A stretch of DNA of 64,000 nt from Inia geoffrensis (GCA_036417435.1 CM070906.1:44281396-44345395); one strand, 5' to 3'; positions 21,042 to 34,752 are shown, numbered from the stretch's first letter. Numbers and translations are program-made. Notes: generated by a model not told the origin, from the letters alone.

Positions 21042-23585
21042 GAACTTTTAAACAAAAAATTACCATTTCTTCTTGGGTGCTCGGTCTGTGGGTGGTTTGA
21101 AGGGGACTCATCACACACAAAGGGCTGGCGACTGGGAGCTGTGAGCAGGGGGTGGTGAAACAGAAAATAGTAGTTTTAATTTTTTCTCTTTACTATGGGC
21201 AGTAGACGTGTTCCGTGTTTATCTGTTTGATACTCTTGGGAAGGCAATGGGCTTGATGTATTTCAAGTGGTTGAGAGTTGGCAGTCAGCAGGGTCGAGGT
21301 GCAGAGGATGGAGGAGAAGGGAACTAGGTTATTGTCTGGTTTCAAAAGAGCCGTGCCGTTCTCACTTCCTGAACTCAGCACAGTAGCCAGGTCATTCCTG
21401 ACCAAAATCCTAAGGAGAAAAGGAACAATGGGGTCACGCTAACTTACTACAACTATCTCTGTGTCCTCACCTGCACCGTTAGACCTCCCTCTTTTTTCCT
21501 TGCACTTCCTCAGGTAGCAACCTTAGAAGCCATCATTCTTAGACAAATTTTAAACACTAGATGATGATCACATAATGCATTTGGAAAGTTGTGATCTTAA
21601 AAGGTATGAGGCTGGAGAAAGGGATTGCTTGCTACCCTCCTTCCCACTTCTCCCTGCTCTCCTCCCCACCCCATTCTCTTTTTAAACTAAAATGAACAGG
21701 TTCATATACGGGTCCTTCCTCAATCTCCTCTCCTAATCCCTTTTATTTGTTTTAAATGGGAGGTATATTCCAGGGAAGGATTTCTGAGTCTTGCCCCTTT
21801 ATCTCATTCACTTTCTGAGAATAACTATCCAACTTAATATTTGTGGTAAAATTTAATAATTTCAAGTTTGGTAAAAGGCTCAACCTTTCCTCTGGAAATT
21901 TCTAAATTGTTTGGCCAGCTCTCAATAGTCTTAACTTTTTCTGTTTGTGAATGTAGTTGCCTTTTGACTTGTCAAGGGCTGTTGCCATGGAGATGACTGG
22001 GATGCCCTATATTGGAATGGACCTGCACATTCTCTGATGAGGCAAGGCCATCTAAATTTTCTCATTTGAAGGATGAAATGGAGGCAAAAATGCCCCCTTG
22101 AAAGGAATTGTTCTCATGTTTTGTTGAAACCATACTTAACTTTATATGTGTGTAGATGTATAATTGTATGTGCTTACATTTCTCAAGATCTATTCTGAAA
22201 TAAAGATTTTTTAAGTTATAAATATCTTCTGATCATAAGAAACACAGATAGTAACTTTTAAACTGATTATATTGCAATAACGATTAATGTATTTTATTGG
22301 GCATATACTTTAATAACTTATTTTAACAACTGACTTATTTTTTGTCTATTCTACATGAAGCTACTGTAATTTACCAGTAACTATCACAGGAAAGTGTTAC
22401 CTTATAACTAGCTTTCAAAATCATCACTATTTCAATCACCAAAACTTAAAACAGTGTTCAGTTTGAGAGCTTAAACACCAAATGACTAAACTACTGATCT
22501 GTTGGTACAGGAAGAATTAATTCAGTAAAGTTTTGGCTCTCAAAAGAGTTTAGATTAGAATATAGTATTTTATATATATTTTAGGATATATATTTAAATC
22601 CCATTGAAATTAGGAAGTTTGTTTTTCTTATGTACTGATATTCTTAGAGTACAGATAGTCAACTAACAATGTTTTTAACTATATAATTTATTTTGGACCA
22701 TACTACTCAACTCTCATACCTATTTAATTTAAATGTATGGCCTGTACATATGTAAAATTAGATTGCTTTGATACTTGAATTGAGAAAAACATCTTTAATC
22801 AGATTTATTTTTATCATACTCATAATCTCAAACAAACCCTCAACTCTATAGTAGTTTTTAATTTGCACATTAAAAATACTATTTCAGTTGAAGATAATCA
22901 TAACAATTATTATTTAAAATAAGTTGGATAATTGAGAGTTGTCTTCTAAATGATAATTAATATTAGTGCATATGTTTAGTTTCCTATATAAGTACTTAGA
23001 CTAGAGCTGTATTTTCCTGGCACTTTCACTTACTAATACCCTAATTCTGTGGCAACTGTAGGTTTGCTAAATATTCTCAATATGGAAATTTCTTTATACC
23101 AAAATATGATACTATAATCATTTCTTTCTTCATTGTTCTAATTATATATTATTGGCACATTGGAAATACAGTGGCCATGTTTTGATATTTTCCCTAAACC
23201 TCTGTCCATTAGAATAAATTTTACAAATAACAGAAAGCTTATAATGTTCATAAGAACAAAATTCTAAGTGTTTTCAACTAAGCAGTATTTCTATACTCTC
23301 ATAGAAATATTCATTGTTTCCCATAAAGGAGAAAAAAATGGGGGCAGGGGGAGGGTAGCCAGGGTCATCTAATGTTACATTGTAGGTTTTGCCTCTTATA
23401 CCATTCTTGGACATAAAATGTGCCTGCAAGCAAAAAAAGTAAAAAAGAAACAGCTGAAGTGATACTATGATTTTAAAAATTCAAAATAACTTTCATTTAT
23501 TATGTCTAATTAGTATTAAACTTTAATGTGTATCTTATGTCAAATATACAATGTAAAACAGCTAAGAAGTTAACTTTCATAATTA
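21042..23585. other. Non-coding single-copy sequence
   Basis: G+C declines from the island into AT-rich DNA. No gene is seen. The stretch contains an RFX-like X-box at 21981-21994 and pyrimidine-rich patches near 21630-21670. Confidence 0.5.
21981..21994. promoter_or_regulatory. RFX/X-box-like site
   Basis: 'gttgccatggagat' closely resembles the palindromic RFX-binding X-box, with a perfect left half-site and a partial right half-site. It lies about 2 kb right of the CpG island. Function is inferred from the motif alone. Confidence 0.4.
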
Positions 23586-23589
23586 ACAT

Positions 23590-23775
23590 TTGTTGTTTCT
23601 CTACCATGATCCAATCATATATGTAAGTGCTTTACATATATTATCTCAGTTAATCTTCAGAACTCTCTAGGTGGTAGGTTCTAGTATGCCTAGAAACTGA
23701 GTAGTTAAAATCAGACAGCTCATAAACCATAAAATGAGGATTTGAATCTATCTGACTCTAAACCTGGATCTAAAA
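23590..23775 (-). repeat. MIR SINE (reverse orientation)
   Basis: Reverse-oriented MIR: 'agtgctttacatatattatc', 'cagttaatcttcagaactct', 'ggtggtaggttctagtatgc', then 'gaggatttgaatc'. Confidence 0.75.
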
Positions 23776-26305
23776 TCAAGCAAAATGAGAATCAAATAAT
23801 AGAAAATATGAGCTAATTTACTCAATTTAAAGAGACCTTCCACATAAAACCCATATAATCTCCCCAAATTCCAAACATAGGAATGATTACCTGTTAATCT
23901 GGGCACTTTCCTCAATAAAACATTTTGAAGAAAAAAAAGTCTTGCTGAAACATTCCTAATTATATCCCCAGATTGGGATTGGATACTTTATGCTGGTTTG
24001 GCTGGTTGTTTCTTTTTGGGGGCACTAATGGAGGATTTATTGCCTCCTCTGTCCCACCCCAAAAATAAACAAAAGGAGAGGAAGATTAAATCAATTTAAT
24101 GACAGAAGTATTTTCAAATATGTACCAATATATTTGAAACATACACAACATACACAGATATGTACCAACAACTTAATAAAAGGAAAGCCTGACTGAAAAC
24201 CCAGTTTTCCTTAAATATAAGGAACATAAATCAAATAAGCAGAGTGATGTTTTTTTCATTTTGCCAACTTAAATTCAGATTTAATTTTCCATTTTAAAGA
24301 CTTTAAAAATTCAGTTACAATAACATTTGCTAGAGCAATGAAATATTGTATGCTTTTATAGGTAGTAAATCATTTCATGATTTTTTTTGCCATATATTTA
24401 TTTTCTAAGTTAGAGTTTAATCAGTTAAGTTTTACACTAATTATTCAGTGAATAGGGGCCTCCATTTTAAAAACTACCTTCATTTAGTGAACTAAAGAAA
24501 CTTAAAGATAGAAAGTGATATAGAAAATATGGGGCCTCATTTTATGATTCCTTTTTTAATATGAAAGATGATAGACTCTGAAATACTGGGGGAAAAAACC
24601 TTTCCTTTTAAAAAGCTCTAATTTTGCTCTTTTTTATTTATAAAATCTTTGAGCCTAAGAGATTGGGACATAGATATTAAATTTAAAAATGTTTAAGGCC
24701 ATCATGTACATCCAACAGAAAACTATTCAATTTTTCACTGTCACCTGAGAGGAAATGAAAGTACTCTATCTGTAATTTTTGCAGTAGATGGGCTCCTGAG
24801 TTGTTTTGTGTGGACCTTTTTTTTAAAAAAATTGAGTTACTTTTTTAAAATGCAGAGAACACACATATTTAAAAAGGCATACATACATATTTAAAAAGGC
24901 ACACATATTTAAAAAGGCATACATAACATACATAATTTAAAAAATTGAATTAATGCTCCTGATAAGTTAAGGACTTTTTAAAAACTGATTTATCCATTTT
25001 GTAAGTTTGATTTTTAAAAAGAGAAATTGTCCAGCTCTGTCATGTTTAAACCCTATTATTATGAGAATTCCAATAGCTTTTTTAAGAGTCTGATAGTTTT
25101 GGACTTTTAAGAACCATGTTATAAAGGGCTGAATTGTGAGGCTTAAACATTTCAAACTCCCAAATAGTCTAGCAGTCAGTCACATATAACTCAATTCTAC
25201 TTCACTTTGACCTTGGAGACCATGACTTGAACTTTTACCTCTCCAACCTAATTCTAGTTATTGTCTCATTTTAATTAAAATTCAGGCTGGGTTTTTATCA
25301 TAGTTAATAAAATATTTGTATAATCTATTTTATCCTCGATTTGGAAATTTACATTACATTATTATGTACTAAAATCACAGAGTTGTATGTACAATTTTCT
25401 TTCCCTTCAAATTCATCAAAGTACACAAGTCTGTATATATGAATAATAAATGTACAAAAAGTTATAGTTATATTAGTATGAAGCAAAAAAAGTTATTAAA
25501 CCAGTTTTTCAGTTTCAGTTTGTGGGATAATGCCACAAAACTGAATTTTACCTAATGATAATATTAACATTCATTATTAACTAAAAATGTAAGAATATTT
25601 TAGGATAGGTCTGTGGAGTCTCTTCTTGTACTTCACCACCCATCACTCTCCCATAACCTCATACAAAATAATAATTTCACTTGAAAAATTAGGAGGAAAA
25701 TGTGGAGTATGTTTAAATTAGGAAAAGAATGAAAGGACCTTAAGATAGTTCCTGCATAGGTCCTGGAATCCTTCATGTTATGCATTTCAATTATTCCTTT
25801 AAATTCTTTCAAACATTAAATCTTTACATTTGTGTTCAATGTAAAGTTACATGTTATGGACTTTCAAAGCCTCTCAGAGCATGAAAAGTTTATAGGAAAG
25901 GGCAGAATACTACTAGCTAGGTACCACCAAACCTGACAGACATTGACAAAGGCTGAGAAAGCAGTGTTAATGGTTCTAAATTTAAAAAAGAAAAACATGT
26001 AAAGCTAGTGAAACCTGAAGACGTCATTACCATTCAGAAATGAGAATTCAGTTTTTTTAGTGTTTCCAGTAAAAATAACCGTTGGACACAGTATAAATAT
26101 TTAATAAAATCTAAAAAATTACCCTTATCCTTTGTTAAAGATAAGGAGAATAAAGATTGCTACAGAAATCTAGACTTTGGAATTTCTAATTTCTCAGTGC
26201 TTAATATATCACTGTTAAATTTGATGTTATGGCAGAGATGGTATTTAATATATGGTTAAGCCTTATCAATCACCATAACGTTTTGATGTGTCTTGGAATA
26301 CAAAA
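23776..26305. other. AT-rich non-coding sequence
   Basis: Low-complexity AT-rich DNA without a gene signal. The only structured item is the short tandem repeat at 24863-24919. Confidence 0.5.
24863..24919. repeat. Three-copy short tandem repeat
   Basis: The 17-mer 'acatatttaaaaaggca' occurs three times (24863-24879, 24885-24901, 24903-24919), with spacers of five bases and one base. Confidence 0.9.
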
Positions 26306-26309
26306 ATGA

Positions 26310-26480
26310 TAAACTTCACTCAACAAACATTATTGCATGCTTATTAGGTTTAAAGTACAGTGCTAGAGCCCAGGAATACCCTGCTGAAAAAGATGGCTTT
26401 GCTGTCAAGCAACGCAGTCTGCATAGGAGACAGGCATGTCAACAAATGGTTATAATGCAGTGACATAATTGCTATCAGAG
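26310..26480. repeat. Ancient interspersed repeat fragment (same family as 61-215)
   Basis: 'cactcaacaaacattattgc', 'tacagtgctagagccc', then 'gcataggagacaggcatgtc' follow the same wording as the fragments at 61-215 and 62715-62830. The family is not determined. Confidence 0.4.
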
Positions 26481-28862
26481 GTGTGTACAAAGTGCTTTTA
26501 GAAAGATAGAAGAAGCCATCACCAGTATGCTTGCAGTTGGCTTTTGTGTGGGTATTCAGGAAGCGCTTCCCAGTGGAAGTGAAGTTTTGCATCCCGACTT
26601 GTTTTTCCATTAAAAAGAAAAGTGTAATAATGGAACTTCAAATAATATAAAGAAAGATGAAAGTGTTCATTTTCCTAGTCGTTACATTTTGATATGTACT
26701 TATTATGAGGGAGAACAAGTTGTCTGTGTAGGATGCTGAATTTTTCAAGATTCATTAGTGTAATTTCTTAGACACACTGCCTTTGACAAATGTGCACAGC
26801 CGGGAAAGCCTTTAATATATTGATTATGTTAGTGTTTTGTTGCTAGTAGCATAATGGATAAAGCAAAGGCTTCATTTTTACTCTTCTGTGCTCTACCAAA
26901 AAAAAAAAAAAAGTATCTTGTAAACCGTGAAAGGCACACAAAAGCAAAAGTAATTAAATAACATAAATGGTGAGGGAGATTGCCTGTGATCTGGGCTAGA
27001 ATTAGAAAGAGAGGTGTAAGAAAGAGGTTATTTGAGAGGAAATGATATGAAAATGTTTTAAAATAGGAAAAAGAGTTCTGCTTCATAACAATAGGGCATC
27101 AACTTAAGCGATTTCACTTTCCTTTGTGTTGCTTTCACATTTACAGTGGAGGAGGAAAGTACTATTAATCTCTAATTTTCCTTATTTATGATTAAGTTTC
27201 ATCATTAATCAGACTAAAGCCACCCTATTTCCTTTTTTAAACTCCCAAGTGCATGAAAAATCTTCTCTTGAGAGTGATTAGTCCTTCCTGTGAATATCAT
27301 TTTGCATTTTGCTCTCTGATATCTTGACAATACAGTTTAGCCCATTCCTGCTGGGATTCTCTGCTGGCAACAATTTTTTATTTCCTTGTGTTCATTTTTA
27401 GGAAAATCCTCTCAACATTGTTATATGTATTATTTTATAGGAAGGAAGCATGTAAAATACTCTTGAACTCATTTTACTTGTGAGTTTGAATAGCATTCAG
27501 ATTAGAATGATTTTCCCAGAATTTTATAGGCTTGCCCAATCCAGCTGTATATTTTATATGCTAATGTAAATTCTATTTTTGTTCCCCTTGGGGGTTTAAG
27601 TGATTATAATTGTTGCTCTTCAAAAGCCAAACAGATGATGATTGCTGCTTCAGGAGTATACCAAAAGAAACTGGCTTTCATTAAACCTGCTCAAACACTT
27701 CATAATTATCTCCATTTTATCTAGCTAAGAAGCAGGAAAAAATGGCAAGTACAGTTCATTGAAGCCAGTTCAGTTATTTAAACATCGCTTTATTGAACTA
27801 GCAGGAGGTGTTAAAGCAGGGGGAATGTTTTCGTTCTAACACTGATATGTAGCCAGTGGCCCAGCTCAAGAGTTAGTTGAGCATCAAATGCCAGAGGCCA
27901 CAGGGAATGAGAAGGGAGATATTTTAAGCCATTCTGAGAGGTGTCCTCTAGTGGATACAGTAAATAGTACTGCAGTGGCAGCTATTCTGAAATAGTCTTT
28001 TTGCTTGTTCTTCTTTCTGTAAGTTCAAAACGGAGTTAGTTATTTAGTATCCATTAAGAAACACTCAGAAATGCGCGCTAAATGAAAGGGAAATTTCCTA
28101 TAAAATGTAAAAAAAAAAAGGAGGAGTGGATATTTATAAAGTCTAAAAGGATGCTAAATCCTGAGACTGACCAACATTAAAAGTCCTTCATGGAATCTTT
28201 ATGGTCACATGAGCCTTGTGATCTAACTATGGGTTGGAAAGAAGATTTTTATGGAGGTTGGTTTTCCTCAACTGAGAGAATATTTCCCACAGGTGACACA
28301 AGGGCTCTGAGTTATCTGTGCCCCAGTCCTAGTGAGAGGGTGGAGGAGTAGCCTTGGAAATAGGTTGCACTGGAAAATATTTCTGACCACATACATCGCT
28401 GGCTGTCCTCCTAATAGCACAGTGAGAGTCCATGAACTCTCACCTAGAGGAATAGAAAAGTGCCAGAGTCAACAGCTGTTCAAGCTTCCAGCTGTGAGAA
28501 AGCAATTCTCTGCCGGTTAAATGAAAAATTCTGAAAGGGCTCTCTCCTCTAAAATTTCAGAGAGCCACGTTTTAGAAACCAATTGTCTAAGGCTAGACTT
28601 AGATAAAACCTTACATTCATAAACCAAGAAAAAAAAGGAAAGTTTCACTTTTTCTACAGATTTTCATGTTCCAAGATAGTTCAGCAAGTTTGAGGCAATT
28701 TCAATTTTTGAAGTTTTAACACAGGTTTATTATTTTACAGCTTGATTTTGAAACTTTGGGGGAATCGTATTGAAAAAGGAAAAACAAAAGAAAGTTTACT
28801 TAAGAAAAAGGAAATATGTTCCTGAAAGGCTTTAGATAATTTGCTAGTAAGTTGTGTACATT
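26481..28862. other. Non-coding single-copy sequence
   Basis: No gene seen. The 27540-27740 stretch is balanced in composition and free of repeats I recognise, and could be a conserved non-coding element. Poly-A runs lie at 26898-26912 and 28110-28120. Confidence 0.45.
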
Positions 28863-28876
28863 AAAAAATAATTCTT

Positions 28877-29085
28877 GGGCTTCCCTGGTGGCGCGGTGGT
28901 TGAGAGTCCGCCTGCCGATGCAGGGGTCACAGGTTCGTGCTGCGGTCCGGGAAGATACCACGTGCCGCGGAGCGGCTGGGCCCGTGAGCCATGGCCGTTG
29001 AGCCTGCGCGTCTGGAGCCTGTGCTCCGCAACGGGAGAGGCCACAACAGTGAGAGGCCCGCATACCACAAAACAAACAAACAAAC
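28877..29085 (+). mobile_element. CHR-1 SINE
   Basis: A full-length copy from 'gggcttccctggtggcgcgg' to 'gcccgcataccac' and a (CAAA)n tail. Perfect 14-bp target repeats 'aaaaaataattctt' lie at 28863-28876 and 29086-29099. Frames through it are spurious. Confidence 0.95.
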
Positions 29086-29099
29086 AAAAAATAATTCTT

Positions 29100-30510
29100 T
29101 TCCTCTTCATTCTTATGCAACAACAATAAACATTTTCTCCAGTTTTCATATATGTCGTCTTATTTTGGCTTCACAATAACCTCATAAAGTAAGGAAATCA
29201 AATACTATAATTTCATTTTAGGTATAGAAACGTAGAGATTTACAAATAGTTTTAAAACTAGAATTTGGGTAAACCAACTTCTTGATCAACATCTTAATCA
29301 ACATTAAGATTTGATCTACCAAGAGCTTGGCAATACATGATGTTGAATTATATCTAGACTATTCTGAGTCATTTCTGAACCCTGAGGTGGGGTGGGAGGT
29401 AGAATGTTCCCAGATAATATTTTCCCAACTAGATCTTATGTGAATTTGCATGTTTAGATCCAAGGAGAGAGTATATCAATGTCCCGCTCTCTAAAAACTC
29501 TCTAAATTCAAAATTCTGTTTGGTGGTATGGCAGTATCAGACTATTCCTGGATTCCTGCACAGAGCTGTGCCGGGGTATAAATAACTCTGGTTGTCTACC
29601 AGCAAGGAAGGCCTTAAGTCTGAGACCATACCAGCTGCACCTAGAGCTACCCTAGGCAAAAATGGTGACAAAATGGTGAATGATTGGTTATCTCACCTCC
29701 CCATCACCTTCTCTTGACACCTCTAGGACCTACTGTCCCTTATGCCCCAAGGCTCGTGCTGCCCCCTTTACAGACATTGGTAAAACCCAAGGTCTACTAG
29801 GACAGTCTCTCTTTCCCTTCCAAGGTGACAGGTTGTTAATCTAATAAACTAATCTCCACTAATGGGAAGATATTAAGGAAAGTCCAGGTTTCAGATAATA
29901 TTTAAAGGTTGCTCGCAGGTAAAATGCCCTCATTTTTGTTAAACGATCATGGTGAGTAACTCGTGGGGTGGTCATGTCAGGCCAAAATACATCTTTTTCT
30001 GGTAGCTGCTTTTCTTAACTCTGTGGCACTCCTGATCTCTATCACCGAGGAGAGGAGACTGCTTACTTATCTCGAAATAGGACAGTTAGGAATGAACTCA
30101 ACAGGAAAATATAACGCTGAAAAAAATTGATTTGGTAGTATTGGCTTATCTGCCTATGTTATTAAACAGAAGCAAAAGCTACGAGATTTAGTAAACACTG
30201 AAATATATCCATGCCAGTGGAATGACTGTAATCTCCCAGGGTTATCTCACGTGTCTATTCCTTTATTATAATAACAGGAACTTTTGGAAAATCATGCTTA
30301 CTCTGTGACCTCACAGACATCTGAATGTAAATAATATATATAAAGAGTCTCCCAGGTAAATCTCTTTCAGCATTATCCAGAATACATATTTGGCAATAAC
30401 TCCAGTTCATTTGCTCAGTGGAGAAAGCCAAACCAAAATAGTTCAAGCCAGAGTTTACTTTAACTCCATATTAACTGAGCAACTGAAAAATCTGTATCAG
30501 TTTTTGCTTT
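29100..30510. other. Non-coding sequence
   Basis: No gene recognised. 29577-29585 reads 'gtataaata', a good TATA-box string, but there are no other core-promoter elements or splice signals near it. Confidence 0.45.
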
Positions 30511-30514
30511 AAAT

Positions 30515-30690
30515 CAGTGGCTTCTCAGAATCATCCATAGAAGTTTTTATAAAGACATATGCTTAGACCTTACCTCGGAATCACTGAGTAGAATTACTCC
30601 TGGGGTCGAGCCCAGGTATCTGTACTTTCAAAGAAAGCCTCCACAGGTGGGTTGAGGTATAGATGCACAGCTATGTGTGAAAACCACTGG
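30515..30690 (+). mobile_element. MER5-like hAT DNA transposon relic
   Basis: The ends 'cagtggcttctcagaatc' and 'gtgtgaaaaccactg' and the interior 'taccttacctcggaatcact'-like wording fit the MER5 family. It is more diverged than the copy at 13333, and the flanking 8-mers do not match clearly. Confidence 0.55.
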
Positions 30691-30719
30691 GCTTTCACCT
30701 AATCTCACCAGTTCTGTCA

Positions 30720-30950
30720 TTCACGGAAGATCCACTCTGTGCCAAGCACTCTCCTAAACACTTCACAAATATTTTTTCACTTAATGCTCACAACATCCCT
30801 AAAAGGTAGCTATTATTTTTATACTCATTTTACCAATGAGAAAGCTGAGCTTGGAGAGATCAGGCAACATGCCTAGAGTCATATACCAAGGACAGGGGAG
30901 AGGCAGAGCCAGAATCCAGGTCTGCTTGAATACTTTGAACAGCTATAACC
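30720..30950 (-). repeat. MIR SINE (reverse orientation)
   Basis: A well-preserved reverse MIR: 'ctgtgccaagcactctccta', 'cacttaatgctcacaacatc', 'ttaccaatgagaaagctgag', 'gcagagccagaatccaggtc'. Confidence 0.85.
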
Positions 30951-32371
30951 CTGAAAAGGCCTTTTTAATATACAGATTGAAAATGTATGGCTGCATTTTA
31001 TAGCTGTAATTTCCAACCTAGAAGCTTCCATTTTGCTGCTTTGATTACCCTAAGATTATCCGGAGCGCACAGGGATTGTTTCATTTTATGGCCTTAAGGG
31101 AGAGCCACTATATTCATGTGAAAGGAGACGTGGTCTAATAGGTAAAAGATACTTTAAAATTATAGGTAAAATGTTTTGCTTTCTTTGTATAAAGGTCACA
31201 GATGGCTTTCTACCTTAGTTCTTAATTCATAAACTCAGGAGCTGCTGTAAACTACCTTTTAATTTTGTGGCTGAAAAATATTCAGAAATGAGACAATGTT
31301 GGAAGAGCATGATTTTCCTTCCAGGTCAGTTTCTTACTAAAAAACTTTAAATTGTATAAAATCATTGCTGAGAAATGCAGTTTCCAGTGTGGAGTATGCA
31401 ATATTAGGACATGTTCTTTCTGATTTGGGGCTTAACGCCATTATTTAGAATAGTGATGACTCATGTCTAGGACTGAAATCTGTTTCTCATGGGTTTATAC
31501 ATTTTTCCCCTTGAATTGCACCAAAAATGGTTTTTTAATTGGCTTTAACTCATGCCCAATAAATTGGATGAAAATTGATTGCCGCAGTCATGTTTGGTTT
31601 AAAATTATTCAAGACTGCACCATGAGTCAAATGAGTCCATGAGTGAGAGTAGCAGCATTTTATGTCCTCTGTTTATGACAAATAACTTTTTTCCAAAATG
31701 GCCACAATTCATATATAAAAGTTAATATACATTTACATTTTATAAAGCTTAAAAGATAGTAATAGGGTCACATTAAAACACATCATGTTAAAAAATAAAA
31801 TTCTCTTATTTTGATATTGTTTCTTAGTACCTTCTTTTTCACTTCTGTCAATACAAATTTATTCATAGCATTCCTTTAAAAATAAATAATACCTGCATTT
31901 AGCTCTTATTAGATTCTTGGTCATAATATCAGAATATTTTTAAATGGCAAAATTAAATAAATGAGGATGTTTGGACTGTACCATCCTATAGACTTGAGAC
32001 AGTGAAGAGTGATTTTAAAGACAAAAATTAAACAATATGAAAATTGAATTAACTCAGGTGACTGTTTAGGGCATTGAAATAGCAATTCACTAAATGGTAC
32101 CTGTCAGGAAGCCAGTTTTTGCTCAATCTCATCATAATTCTTTACTGTATTATGGTTTTCATTTATTTATTTGCCATAGAAACATAAGTGCTTTGCTAGT
32201 TGGGAATTAAAGTTCATTTTATGAGAATCTCAAGCAATTGCAAGAAAGGATAGAGCAGGGAAAAAGAAATGATTAATTAAATGAAAAGAACATCCCTTGA
32301 TCATAATATAGATAGGCAGTGAGTGAAGGAAATAATTGTTGTTCCTGTGTGTAATTAATATTAGGCAATTT
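30951..32371. other. AT-rich non-coding sequence
   Basis: No gene or named repeat seen. Repeat-free stretches such as 31400-31700 may contain conserved elements, but nothing in the sequence itself proves it. Confidence 0.45.
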
Positions 32372-32744
32372 GGGACTCCCCTGGTGGCGCAGTGGTTAAG
32401 AATCCACCTGCCAATGCAGGGCACACAGGTTCGAGCCCTGGTCCAGGAAGATCCCACATGCCGCGGAGCAACTGGGCCCTTGCTCCACAACTACTGAGCC
32501 TGTGCTCTAGAGCCCGTGCGCCACAATTACGGAGCCTGAGAGCCACAACTACTGAGCCCATGAGCCACAACTACTGAGCCCGCATGCCTAGAGCCCGTGC
32601 TTCACAACAGAGAAGCCACCGCAATGAGGAGCCTGCGCACCACAACAAAGAGTAGCCCCTGCTCGCCATGACTAGAGAAATGCCATGCACAGCAACGAAG
32701 ACCCAACACAGCCAAAAATAAATAAATAAAATAAATTAAAAAAA
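32372..32744 (+). mobile_element. Extended CHR SINE with internal repeats
   Basis: At about 370 bp this is the longest SINE in the window. After the tRNA-like head it contains several copies of a 'ccacaactactgagcc' unit (for example 32481, 32544 and 32565), two 'tagagcccgtgc' units, and a 3' end 'gaagacccaacacagccaaa' with an A-rich tail. No clear target-site duplication was found. It is probably an older, longer form of the CHR-1 lineage. Confidence 0.88.
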
Positions 32745-33619
32745 TGTTTAAATGTATACATTATGCAATTCTAATGGGACAAGATAGTTACCTCTGATAC
32801 TGTATTATTCTAAGAAACTGGTAGAGCAATTTCTGAGATTTTTTTTCATTTTCCTCTATTATATTTACTTTTCATATGTATTAAATCTCAAGATTTGTCT
32901 TTATGAATGAATATTATTTTGTTTAAACTATAAAGCTCCAGGGCTGTTAATCTGTGCTTCTCTAAATCTAAATCGTCTTTTAAGAGGTCACTGGTCCTCA
33001 CGACTCAGTATCTACGTCCTGCTCCCACCTGGTGGCTACAAGGCTGAAGCTTGAGCTCTGGAGCTGTAAAGTTTTTTTCCTCCTCAAAACACTAAACTAC
33101 CTGTTTTTCTGATTTGTAAAAAAGAATGCATGCTCAGAATTTTTACAAATTCAATAATGCAGAAAATGTTAAGAAAAAACTGAAAGTCCAACTCCTATTA
33201 CCTCAAAATAGGCACTGTTTAATGTTCTAGTGACCATCCTTTATATGATGTTTAATACTTCTGACAATTTGCTAAAAAAGATAAATAATTAAAATTTCTT
33301 CAAACCCCCCAAAATTGCTGGTGGTTAGGACATCTTATGTAATATTTCTCAAAATTTTATTGTATTTGACCTGACTCATTTTAAAGAAGCAAATCATCCA
33401 ATTATCACTTTTATCTCTTTTTCATTTGTCAGCAATAGGTAGCATGGCAAGACAGTATAATTATTTTCATTATAAGAAGTAGAGTTTTGTTTGTTTATGT
33501 TAACTGTAATATCTATTTTCCTGACACTTTTGTTCTCTTGCAAGTATTAATTTCTGCTATTTTTTTTGGAATTACTGAATTTTACAACTGGAAAGTACCT
33601 TACAGGTCATCTAATAAAT

Positions 33620-33835
33620 AGTGGTTTAGGACTTGGGCCATAAAAATGGATACTTAAGGTCAAATCCGAGCTCTGTCAACTTCTGGTTGTGTGACTTGGC
33701 AAATTACTTAACTTCCTCAGTTTCCTCATCTTTAAAATTATAGGATTATTGTGAGGATTAAATGATTTAATGCACGTAAAGCATTAGAATGCTGCCCAGC
33801 ACATATTATATACTCAGTTCTTGTTACCCATTATT
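33620..33835 (+). repeat. MIR SINE
   Basis: A good plus-strand MIR: 'ctgtcaacttctggttgtgt', 'acttaacttcctcagtttcc', 'ttattgtgaggattaaatga', 'gctgcccagcacatattata'. Confidence 0.88.
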
Positions 33836-34752
33836 ATTATTAATCCAGTCTTCTCCTGGGAATCATGAGGTTTAGTCAGAGGGACTTGCTGAAGGGAATC
33901 AGCTAGTTAGTGGGAGAAATAATACTAGGACTCAAGTCTCCTTTCTTCAAGCCTAGGAATCTTAGCATGATGCATCCTCTCCTAGCATTGTTTATACAGC
34001 TCCCTCTTAGGCACAAAGGTGTTTTAGGGGCATCCATAGCTAAGCAGGGTGCAGCATGATAGGCTCTGGTTCCTGGTTTCTTTCCCTCATAGCTTTCTTG
34101 GGCATTTTGGCTCAAAAGTATTATTTGTTCAGAACCCTATCACTGTCCTAATACCTGCTATAAATATTTTGGCCATCAAAACATTTTCATTATTATCAGT
34201 GTAAAAAACCTTGTAAAGAGGCTCAAATTTTCATGTATCCTTTTGATATGACTAATATGGAGACACACCTCTATTTTAGTATTCATTTTACATCTAGGAA
34301 ATGTTAGTATTCTACAAAACAGTGCCCTGTGAGTTAAAAAATGAGCCCTGACATAAAAGAAAGACTTTTCTCTTTATTGTCTGCACAAGAAATCTAGAAA
34401 TATCAGCAAGAGAAAAAAAGAAATTTCACAGTAAATTGTGTCAAAACAATTCAAGGAAATGTTTATTTGTTACTCCGACAGCTTAAGCAGTCTGTAACAC
34501 CATTCATTTATGTTACATCTTCCAACTCATGTTTACAAAAACTGACATTTCAAACAACGTATTCTCTAATTTCTTATACTGAAATGACAGTGACCAAAGA
34601 CAGTGAAATGACAGTGACCAGACATATTTCTATTACAACAGTATTCTCAGCCTTAAAATGCATATACATATGCTCAATCAGAGAAATAGATTTTCCATTT
34701 AGTCACATCAACGTAAAGGGTTAAAAGGGGTTGGTGCAAAATGGCAATAAAC
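33836..34752. other. Non-coding sequence with a short direct repeat
   Basis: No gene seen. The 16-mer 'gaaatgacagtgacca' occurs at 34581-34596 and 34605-34620, a 24-bp-period duplication within a frame of 85 codons that has no other support. Confidence 0.5.

Noticed and set aside
24863..24919. CRISPR-like spaced repeat
   Set aside because: There are three copies of an AT-rich 17-mer with 1-5 bp spacers in a mammalian genome. It is a simple tandem repeat.
29577..29585. TATA-box string 'gtataaata'
   Set aside because: There are no accompanying CpG cluster, initiator, CCAAT box or splice donor. Such strings arise by chance in AT-rich DNA.
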